DNA of 64,000 bases. Origin: Terebella lapidaria (Eukaryota; Annelida; Polychaeta; Terebellida; Terebellidae). The translations under genes were made by a program, and so were the position numbers. The notes under the pieces are model-generated. The model saw only the letters and a list, made by a program, of their open reading frames with translations, had not been told where the DNA came from and searched no databases. Each line of letters starts with the position of its first letter. Positions within the stretch are counted from its first letter, which is position 1. Below, piece by piece: positions 34,235 through 46,200 of the stretch. The DNA is taken from the NCBI GenBank assembly GCA_949152475.1, contig OX424562.1, positions 2,604,001-2,668,000 of the forward strand, given 5' to 3'.

Positions 34235-37200
34235 CTAGAAAAAAAACAATACAATACCAACACTTAATATTAGTAACCATAGACCAAGGATCCTGCAGCT
34301 CACTGGCAATTTATTCGGATATCACGTTAACTAGACTTCAAGGCCTACATGCAGATGCCTTGGTGCATTTCGTGTTAAGCTCTATTAAGCTCTACACTTG
34401 TATAGAACCATGACAACTTTGACGAAAATGTCAGAATTCCAAGTTCAACCGACATACCTATAAACATCTTTGCCCAGGGCGACGAGTCAAAAAATAATGT
34501 ATGTTCTGTTTTACGACGCACCGTTTCCAAGATATCGCCAAAAACGAAGAATGCTGACTTGGCAGAAAAGTATTCGGTCGAGGTCAAAGCTCACCCAGTA
34601 TACCCAGAAACTTGTTTGACCAGGTTAACGAGTCCGAAAATAACATCTTTTTCGCTCTAATACACACGCTTCCCGAGACATGCCGACTCAGCTAAAAAAT
34701 TCAGGGCCGTGGTCAAATTTCACCTAATAAACCCCTCCGACATGTTTGTCTAGGGCCACGGATTCCAAAAGTGCCAACTCTACAACAACAAAAAATCAGT
34801 TCGATGTAAAAGTTCATCCTTAATACTCATAAGGCATGTTTTTCTTGCATCGGCAGTAAGAAAATGACGTCTGTTTCGCTCTTCAACGCACCGTTCCCGA
34901 GATGTCGACGAAGAAAAACCCAGGTATTTGAGAATGAGCTCCTTTTGTTTTTACGACCATTTTTAGGTTACCGGACCTATGGTCCGATAACCTATTGGCA
35001 TGGCGTTGCGTCCGTCGTCCGTCGTCCGTCGTCCGTCGTCCGTCCGTCCGTCCGTCCGTTCACATTTTTATCTTTAAAGTATATGATCGAATCTTTCTGA
35101 AATTTTGCACAAAAATACCTAAAAATATTTCAAGGAAAGGTTTTTTTTTGTTTTTCGATTTTCGCATTTTTTTCAAAATGGCGGCCGTTTTCGACGAAAA
35201 ATGCCTGATTTTGGACTTTGGCGGCCATTTTCTCAAAAACTGTTCAGTAACTTTTTTTCTTTTTGATACACAACACTCCTCATATGTACTCCTGTGATGT
35301 GTATAAGTTTCGTTGCGCTTGAATCGCTCGAAGTGGGCCATTTTGGGCCAAACTTGGCCCACATGGGACTTTCCCATGTTAAATTTTCCTATGCTTTATA
35401 ATGGGACACATTATGCCTTATATCTCACTTAATATTGAGATTAGAGACTAGGAATCAATTGTGGACATATAGGAAATGATATATGCTGAATATTCTCGTG
35501 ACCTTGAGTTTGACCTCTGACCTCAGTTTCGAGGTCAAAGAACAAAATGGCTAATATCTCGCTTATTATCGACTTTACAGCTCAGAAATCAATTGTGGAC
35601 ATATAAGAAATGATATATACCGAATATTCTGATGACCTTGAATTTGACCTTTGACCTCATTTTCAAGGTCACAGGACAAAATGGCTAATATCTCACTTCT
35701 TATCGACTTTACAGCTTAGGAATCAATTATGAACATATAGGAAATGATATATGCAGATTATTGTCATGACCTTGAATTTGACCTTCGACCTCATTTTCAA
35801 GGTCACGGGACAAAATGGCTAATATCTCACTTATTATCGATTTTACAGCTTAGTGATCAATTGTGGACATGTAGGAAATGATATATGCTGAATATTCACG
35901 TGACCTTGAATTTGACCTTTGACCTCATTTTCAAGGTCACGGGACAAAATGGCTAATATCTCGCTTATTATCGACTTTACAGCTTAGGAATCAAATATGG
36001 ACATACAGGAAAGGATATACGCTGAATATTCTGATGACCTCAAATTTGACCTTTGACCTTATTTTCAAGGTCATAGCACAAAATTGCTAATATCTCGCTT
36101 ATTATCGACTTTACGGCTTAGGGGTCAATTGTGAACATATAGGAAATGATATATGCTGAATATTCTCGTGACCTTGAATTTGACCTTTGACCTCATTTCC
36201 AAGGTCACAGGACAAAATTGCTAATATCTCGCTTATCATGCTTATTATCGACTTTATGGCTTAGGAATCAATTGTGAACATATAGGAAATGATATATGCT
36301 GAATATTCTCGTGACCTTGAATTTGACCTTTGACCTCATTTTCAAGGTCACAGGACAAAATGGCCAATATCTTGCTTATTAGCGACTTTGCAGCTTAGGA
36401 ATCAATTGGTGAACTTATAGGAAATGATATATGCTGAATATTCTAGTGACCTTGAATTTGACCCTTGCCCTAAATTTCAAGGTTAGTCATTTTATTTTCA
36501 AGGTCAGAATACAAAATGGCTTATATCTCGCTTATTATCAAATTTACAGCTTAGGGGTCCATAGTGAACATATAGGAAATGATGTATGCTGAATATTTTG
36601 GTGATCTAGAATTTGACCTTTGATCTCATTTTCAAGGTCAGAGAACAAAATGGCTAATATGTCGCTTATTATCATCTTTACATCTGCCCCTGATGACGCC
36701 AGTGTGTCTTTGGATAAACTATTTGGTCGGGCTTTGTTTCTATTGCAAAATGTTGTATTTTACCTTTCTTATTGGCATCATCAAAATTTGATTGTATTGG
36801 TGGTAATAGATTGATACTTACATTTGTACCACTGAGTCGGTGTCACTACTGGCGGACGTTAAATCTGTTCCCGAGGATACCATCAACTCAGTAGCCTTCG
36901 GGCTTGTGATTGGGTACTTTTGTACTTGTCATGTATCTATTCCATGGGGTTAGATTCGGATTTCTAAATTATTTTCATAGGTTGTTGGGCAGTTGTATAC
37001 TAATTCCATCTGGTGTACAGTAGAAACAACTACATTTAACACATTGTCTGCCCCTGAAGACGCCAGTGTGTCTTTGGATAAACTATTTGGTCGGGCTTTG
37101 TTTTGTTTCTATTGCAAAATGTAGTATTTTACGTTTCTTATTGGCATCATCAAAATCTGATTGTATTGGTGGTAATAGATTGATACTTACATTTACAGCA

Positions 37201-40200
37201 TAGGAATCAATTGCGAATATAGATGAATGATATATACTGAATATTTTCATAACCTTGAACTTGAACTTTGACCTCATTTTCAAGGTCACATCACAGAATG
37301 GCTAATGTCTCACTTATTATCGACTTTACAGCTTAGGAATTTATTGTCGACATACTAGAAGTGATATATTTGTTGAAAATTTCATGACCTTGAATTTATC
37401 AGTGACTTTATTTTCAAGGTCACTGGACAAAAGGCTAATATCTAAAATGTATATTGTCCGGTAACCTTTCTTAGCCCTTGGGCTAATTTTTTAGGTTACC
37501 TTACCTTTGGTCCGATAACCTATTGGCATGGCGTTGCGTCCGTCCGTCCGGCGTTAACATTTTTATCTTTAAAGTTAACGATCGAATCTTTCTGAAATTT
37601 TGCACTGAAATGCCTAAAAATATTTTGAGAAGGAGGTATTTTTTTGTTTTTTGATTTTCGCATTTTTTTCAAAATGGCGGTCGTTTTTGTCGAAAAACGC
37701 TAAATTTTGGACTTTGACGGCCATTTTCTCAAAAACTGTCTAATCAGTTTTGAGTTTTTGGTTTCAAAAGATTCCTCTCATATACCTCTGTGATATGTAT
37801 AAGTTTGGTTGCCCTAAATTTGCCGGTTTCCGTGTGGCGGCCATTTTGAATTTTTGGCGGGTCGGTGAAAAAATTTTTTTTCGCCCCAAATCGCATTACT
37901 ATCCATTTTGGGCCATTTCTAGGGCTAAAAATTTTTTTCACCCTATGGAAAAATTTTTGGACTTTTTTCCTTCATAATGGGAGCTGTCAGGACTGTACTC
38001 ATAAAACGCTCGAAGATAGAGCTTAGAAGTTGGCACTTTCAAATGGCAAGTCATATATGGCGACTTGTGTGGTGACCTTGAATTTGACCTTCGATGACCT
38101 TGAAAAGTCAAAGCAGCCATTTTGGGGTAAAAAAATGTCCAGATTTGCCTCTATAGATGAAATGCTTGCAGATAGAGCTCATGTTGGCATTATGAACATA
38201 TAGGAAGACATACATGGCACAACTAATGATGACCTTGAACTTGACGTCAGATGACCTTGAGTGCAAAGTCTGACTTGGAATGTGTAAATTGACCTGAGCG
38301 GCCTAAACGATTCCACCCAACATATAGAATATCAAATGCCGCACACATACATGTAATGGTAACATCGAAGTTCATAGGATGACCTTGATTAAAAGGTCTG
38401 TTACCTGCCAATGCTGCCATGGCCAAACCAAAATTGTCCGGTAACCTATCTTAGCCTTTGGGCTAATTTGGGCCGATAAGCTATTATCGTGGTTTTTCGT
38501 CTGTCGTCCGTCCGGCGTCCGTCGTCCGTCCGGGTCTGTAACTTTTTTTTGGCATGATGAATTTCCCCATAAATTTGTCAGAACAAACCTTAGGCCAATA
38601 TTTAAAAAAGTTTTTTTAATTTTTTGGATTGAATCGTTTTTGCCGATTTGGCAGCCATTTTTGACGAAAAATTGCCAATTTTGGACTTTGGTGGTCATTT
38701 TCTCAAAAACAGATTTTTGTTTCAAAACATTCCTCTCATGTACCTCTATGACATGTATAAGTTTAGGTGCCCTTGAATCGCCGGTCTGCGTGTGGCGGCC
38801 ATTTTGATTTTTTGACGGTTCGGCGAAAAAAAATTTTTTTGTCCCAAATCAAGTCACTATTCGTTTTGAGCCATTTCCAGGAAAAAAAAAAAATTTTTTT
38901 TTTACCATTGAAAATTTTTTTGGACTGAAAATTTCACCCAATTTTTCCTTCATAATGGGAGCTATGCAGAGTAATCTCATAGAACACTTCAAGATAGAGC
39001 CTAAGTATTGGCACATTCAAATGGGAAGTCATATATTGCGGTTTGAGTGGTGACCTTGAATTTGACCTTCAATGACCTTGAAAGGTCAAAACGACCTTTT
39101 TTGTCGAAAAAAACAATTAATTTTGCCTTTGGTGGTCATTTTCTCGAAAACTATTCAGACAGTTTTCTTAAAAATCATGTATAAGATTATCCTTATGTAC
39201 CTTTGTGATGTGTATAAGTTTTGTTGCCTTTGAATGGACTGTCTGTGAAAATTTGTCATTAACGAAAAAAATCTTTCAAGATGTAACTTGATTTCGTATT
39301 GAAGTCCATACAGAAAGTGTGTTTCTATCAACATTTATGACATGTTTTAACATATAGATTTTACCATCAGTGTAACAATTTATATGTATTCAGCATTCCA
39401 CGCAATTCACATGATTGCCGGTAAGCTACAGCACCCTTGGTGCTATGTTCTCAAAAACTGTCTGTTCAGATTTGAGATTTTTGTTTCAAAGGATTCCCCT
39501 TATGTACCTTTATGATGTGTGTAAGTTTGGTTGCCCTTGAATCGCCGGTCTCTGGGTGGCGGCCGTTTTGAATTTTTGACTGGTCAGCGGAAAACAATTT
39601 TTTTTTGCCTCAAATCGCATTGTATGTTTGTATGTATTTATTGACCAAAGTCCAGATAACATTTCTATCCATTTTGGTTCATTTCTAGGCAAAAAAAAAA
39701 AATGTTCACCCTTTGAAAAAAATTGAGATGTGTAATTGAGATGGGACTGAAATGTGTAAATTTTGTCTAAAGACAAAATACTTGTAGATAGACCTTGTAT
39801 TTGTATTTTGAACATATACAAGGTTATATGCTGCACACTTGATGGCGACATTGAAGTTCAAGAAGATGACCTCAAATGGTTAATCTGACTGTCATATCTC
39901 ACCTGTCGTGCTTCAACCGGAATTGTCCGGTAACCTATCTTAGCCCTTGGGTTAATTTTTGAAAGATATATAGTTTTGCTTCCTCTTAAGGATCCCAATT
40001 GGCCCATAACGTATTGAACAATTGACCGATTTCAGATTTTATATATATATCTGTGTTGCATGCTGCTGGTGTCACTCTTGGAAAAGTAGGCTTAAGTTTT
40101 ATCCTTGAACCAATCATGTCGATATTCTTTGTTTTCTTGGGTTTTCTTTGCTTCACGGCTCATACTGAGATACTAGATTGAGTATGACAGTGCACCAAAT

Positions 40201-43200
40201 CGCTGAGCAATTATTTTCAAGCGTATTCAAAACAACAGGCCGAAAATAACGTCCGTTTCTCTCTACGATACAGCGTTTCTGAGATATGCAGTCTCGGCCT
40301 CATGGATGATTCAGGAAAAAAGTTTCAAAATCAATAGGGTTCTTCCTTGGAGTTAGTAAGTATTTTATTTCCAAATTGCACAGAAGATAAACATATTCAA
40401 ATGACGGTATCCGAAACGTACAATTTGGACTCCACCAGAAGCCAATGCCTGTAACTTGATTGCTCAAGCGGTGAAGCCCAAGACACAGGCAAAACTAGAT
40501 AACTATTGCTCCAATGCCCTTTGAATAATCGATCGGAAACCAAGTCACGAAATGGACGGAAAGTCTGACCTCACGGACCCCGGAATTGGCCCAAAAACAG
40601 TAGGGGTCTTTCACATAATATTTACGAGTCGATGTCATATTGGGTCCAGTTTACCAAACGATGCATCATACATGATGTCCTATATCATGTATGTTCAACA
40701 CTTGCCCTCGAAAACAGTTTACACATTATATGATGGGCCTAATCTTGTGTTTAAAGATTGGACACAAGATTTCGAAATCAGTCAATTTTAACATTCTTTT
40801 TTTGTCACGTGAACTTGAAAGTAAACTTGAGGATGTCAGGGAAATGAAGAAAATCTACGAAATTCGATCACAGTTACTCAGATAATCCCCGTTTAACGTG
40901 CATGAAAACAATGAATAGAGAATGACTGGCTTGTCGACATTGTCGGTTGCCATAGTATCTATGCAAATACCAATGACGTCACTAGACAATGTTTGGGAGT
41001 CGCCAACAAGCGGGCCGTTTGGTGGAAAAATGGATAATAGCCGATTTGACTCTCATTTTTGGCAACTCGTTTAAATGTTTAGTATCCAATAACCAAATCA
41101 CAAATCTAGAGGCATAGACACTTGACCAAGTGTAGTCACGAGAAGTTAAGTTCAAGATCACCAGTATTATTAGTATTTACTGGCCATCTTAGGCCAATAA
41201 TCATAATAACGGCCCCAACTGGTCCGCCTAAAAGTGTTCTACCCGATCATGTTCCTGTAAAGTTGATACAGACGGTAGACCAGAGCAATCATGTAAATTT
41301 ACCCACTAACGTTGTTTGAATGCCTACCTTTCCACCTGATTGGTACAATCTTCAAAGTATCGGAATCTTGTACAAGGTTTTGGACATCTTTCTTCTTTTC
41401 CTTGCCTAGGAAGCACCACAATTTATAAAGATGTACCACACATATTCGTCATAAGAACAAACATATCGCAAGACTTCTGAAACATTTACTTACTCAATTT
41501 TGAGAGTTACAATAAATTGGTCAAATTTGTACCTCTCGAAATTCTCCAAGTTTGACTGATGTCTCTCTTCACCTCAGTATGAATCTCATCTACGACCTCA
41601 CCACTAATTAGGTCTCGGATCGGCTGTGAAATCCTTTCATTGGAGTCTGCAAATGCATCAAACATTTGACTTGGAATTTATTCAATAAATTAGTCGGAAT
41701 TTCAGACAAAGGCCTGATTAGAAAAACAAGTTGAAACAAATTTTCAGTACTTGAATAACTTTAAGCGCGTATCATTTCGGTGTACCAACCACGCTGGTAG
41801 ATGAAACTGTATCGACCACGACAATTCTCGTCCTTCTCAAGTAAGTCAAGCAGATACGCGTGAAACTGCTGGAGGACCTGAAGTCTGGTGAAATATTCAC
41901 AGCAAAATACACGAGATTTCCGGTACAATGTGATATGCCTGATAGTATCGCAGAAGTCTGTTGGAACACGTACACTTCATAATAGTACCAAATAATTGAC
42001 CCAAAGGTAGGAAGGTTACCGGAGAAATGTACAGTGTTCCACCTCAAAGTCCCAAAATGACCTCTCTTCGACTAAAATGACCGTTTCGACCTCTCGAGGT
42101 CATTGAAGGTCAGATTCAAGATGATCACTCACATCGCCGTGATATACAGCTGAATGTACTAATATAAACAAGCAGGCATACGTTTATTTCCAATTTCCAC
42201 ATAAAACAATTCACACATGTGTGAGAAATATCGAATTATTGAGAAGCCTTGCTGGAAAGTGTCTAAAAGTCTTGGAAAGTGTCTAAAAGTCTTGAGTGGT
42301 TCATATTACACGTATCTCCCCTATAGCAGTTTCTTCAGAAATTGTCCAGTTTTGGACCAAAATTAGGTCACACTGTATTTTTTGCCCTAATTATGTCAAT
42401 TTCGTCATCACCTTATTCATAGTCAGTACTCGGAAAGACTTGTATTTTACGGCCAATATTTATTGAGATACAATTCCATGGCGTTACGTCGTACATCCAC
42501 AAATTTATCTATCTTATTTCTGTAAAATATTTCAACTTTGAAAATTTGCAATTTACTCATAACGGAAGACATTTCAAATATCTTCTCCCAGATCACTTGA
42601 TGCCATCCTTTGACACTTTCCACGGAGATACTAAAGGAGCAATATCACCTGATATGTATACTGTATTTGATGCTTAAATGAGCGATAACAAAATTGGAAA
42701 ATATTTTGAACCCTTTGTGTTAAAATCAGTGAAATAAAGGATATAATTGATCTGACAGCACACTGAGCTCATTCCTTGTCAAAACAATTCTACTTCCGGT
42801 TTGTTCTTGAAATTCACCAAATAGATGATGATAAGAAATAATTTGGCATCATTCTCAGCTCATTTCCTGTAAAAATTATGTTACTTCTGGTTTGGTATAA
42901 TTTGACACCAAACCATGCAATTGGGTCTAACACCATAAAGTGTTTGCCTGAATATTGTAATCATTTGTGTTCTTTTATTATTTCACATTAATGAGGGATT
43001 TTTGTACTCGAAGTCCTGGTTGGACATAATTTGCGGTGATTGACAGAGTTTGTTCTCACCTTTGTGGGGTTTCACACTTGTGGTATCAAGGTGTACGGGT
43101 CTTACCGTAAAGCTTAAGTCAGAACTTACTGTCAAAAACTATGTAGAAACCTTGTACTTCAATGATTCAATGAGTATGTCGGTTTATAGGAGCGTATTGG

Positions 43201-46200
43201 GAGTTGTTACTGCGTGTTAAAATAAAGACTAATAACTAAAAAATTAGCCCAAGGGCTAAGAAAGGTTACCGGACAATACAAATTGTGGATATTAGTAGTT
43301 TGTCCCGTGACCTTGCAAATAAGGTCATTGGTCAATTCAAGGACACAATAATATTCGGCATATGTCATTTCTAGTATGTCCACAACTGATTTATAAGCTG
43401 TAAAGTCAATAAGAAGCGAGATATTAGCCATCATGTCCTGCGACCTTGAAAATGAGGTCAAAGGTTGAATTCAAGGTCATAGCAAATTTCAGCTTATATC
43501 ATTTCCTATACGTTCATAATTGATTCCTAAGCTCTGAAGTCGATAATAAGCGAGCTAATAGCCATTTTGTCCTGTGACCTTGAAAATTAGGTCAAAGGTG
43601 AAGTTCAAGTTCATGACAATGTTCAGAATATATCATTTTCTATATGTCCACAATTGATCCCTTAGCTGTAAAATCGATAATAAGTGCGATATTGGCCATT
43701 TTGTCCTGTGACCTTGAAAATGAGGTCAAAGGTCAAAATCAACATCATCAGAATTTTTGGCATATATCGTTTCCTATATGTCCACAATTGATTCCTAAGC
43801 TATAAAGTCGATAATAAGCGAGATATTAGCCATTTTGTGCTCTGACCTTGAAACTGAGGTCGGAGGTCAAATTCGAGGTCACGAGAATATTCAGCATATA
43901 TCATTTCCTATACGTCCACAATTGATCCCTAGGCTGTAAAATCGATAATAAGTGAGATTTTAGCCATTTTGTCCTGTGACCTTGAAAATGAGATCAAAGG
44001 TCAAATTCAAGGTTATCAGAATATTCAGCATATATCATTTCCTATATGTCCACAATTGATTCCTAAGCTGTAAAGTCGATAATAAGCAAGCTTTAGCCAT
44101 TTTGTCCTGTGACCTTGAAACCGAGGTCAGAGGTCAAATTCAAGGTCACGAGAATATTCAGCATATATCATTTCCTATATGTCTACAATTGACTCTTAGT
44201 CTCTAATTTCAATTTTAAGTGAGATATTAGGCTTAATGTGTCCCATTATAGAGCATAGGAGAATTTAACATGGGAAAGTCACATTTGGGCCGAGTTTGGG
44301 CCCAAAATGGCCCACTTCGAGCGATTCAAGGGCAACGAAATTCATACATGTCACAGGGATACGTAGGAGGAGTGTCATGCATCAATAAGAAAAAAAGTTA
44401 CTGAACAGATTTTGAGAAAACGACCATCAAAGTCCAAATTTGGCCATTTTTCGACGAAAACGGCCGCCATTTTGAAAAAAATGCGAAAATCAAAAAACTA
44501 AAAAAAACCTTTCCTGGACATATTTTTAGGTATTTTTGTGCAAAATTTCAGAAATATTCGCCTGTAAACTTTAATGATAAAAATGTGGACGGACGACGGA
44601 CGCAACGCCACGGCAATAGGTTATCGGACCAAAGGTCCGGTAACCTAAAAAAATAAGTCGATCATTCATATATTTTTCTTTCGAATATATACACATGATT
44701 TTATTCATCATTTTATCACAGTGTACATGTACATGAATGTTTGTTTCGCATCATAAAATGGGTACACCTGCATATGTCCTTCATTTTGTTCAAACCTACT
44801 TTAGTTATATATCAGGAAGTATTTTCAGTCATAAATTACTTCTCTTCCTGTATTCTCTGCCGTATATCATACGTAATGTACTATTCCATATTGTATTTCG
44901 TCATGTAACTGGTAGGTATTTTCCACTGTATTTATCAAAGTTTTCAATAAAAATTATATATCTAGTATTATATTTTGTAATGTTTTATGGACCGCGTGTC
45001 GAGAAAAGTTACATTTTATCTTGCTTTTCATAGAAATATAAGTGTATTACAATTAATCATGAAAAATAATTCTGAAAGATAAAGGTTTGACCTTTCAAGG
45101 TCATTATAGGTCAAACTCAACGTCGCCACTGATTTCTAAATATAGGACACCCTATCTGAATGTGTCAATACTTCACAGGGCTGCCATTATTTTAGCCACG
45201 AGGAAACTTTGCGCAGGCCGACGATTGAAGAGTGATGAAATTTGTACCTATCACATATGTACATATTGGCAGTTAGACAGATTATCAGTCAGATTTTGAC
45301 AAAACTACCGTGAAGTCCAAAATTGGGTATTTTCCATCCAAATATCTGCCTTTTGGGGCCGGGGGAATAAAAAATATATCTCCTTCTTGATGTTCAAGGT
45401 ATATTTTCAGGCGAAATTTTCAGCCAGATAATAACACAGACTTACATAAATGTTCTCGACACATGGACGGATGCACGCAACGTGAGAAAATAGGGTATTG
45501 AACCATAGGTAAGGCAATTTGACAATTTATTTCAGAAAGACTCGACCATAAACTTCAATGAAAGAAATGTGGATGATAATGGACGAACGAACGAACGAAC
45601 GGACGGACAGATGCAACGTCATATCAATAGGTTAGAGTGTCACAGCCACAGTAATTTGAAATTGCAGCAAAGTATTGTTAAAAGTATCTAACTCAGAAAT
45701 TTCCTTAAATAGAGTGTCACCGTTCTGATGCTGTGATGCTGAAGCCGATCTGTTTCATGCAGTCGAGATCATACAAGTTGATAAGAATTGAAGGAACTTC
45801 CCCTAGGAACATGTACTCCTGCAAGGCAGCATTGCACATATGTGTGAAAATCTCAACCTTATCTCCAATCCATATTCCCGTCACAAAATGTTATATGTAA
45901 ACATGGCGGAGAGCTTGAACTTTAAACAATATCTGCTAGCACATGGCTCCTGACCTTTCTTTCACCCGTGCCCTGGTCGACTTTGATCTGATGTATATAG
46001 GACGAGTAGTCGCGTTCAGGGTGACCGCCTCGTGCTGCCTTGAAGACCAGTTTTCCGATGTCTGTGATGTTGTCATCAAGATCATTGAATTTCGGTTTAA
46101 CCTTCAGGCTCTCAGGCATGATTATGAAGAACTTATGGGACATGTTTCGATCGTTGATGTTGAGATCTTTAGGCTTCCCCTCGGAGTCAAAGAGCTGCAC

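Noticed and set aside
35000-35060. GTCC-rich run as a CRISPR or functional satellite
   Set aside because: It is a simple tandem tetranucleotide run at the end of a transposon family; the same occurs at every copy.
41757-41884. End of a stand-alone TIR-STING protein by reading through the donor at 41789
   Set aside because: Read-through gives a stop within a dozen codons, but the next two exons have good splice sites in phase and the first fits the final STING helix, so splicing onward is better supported.
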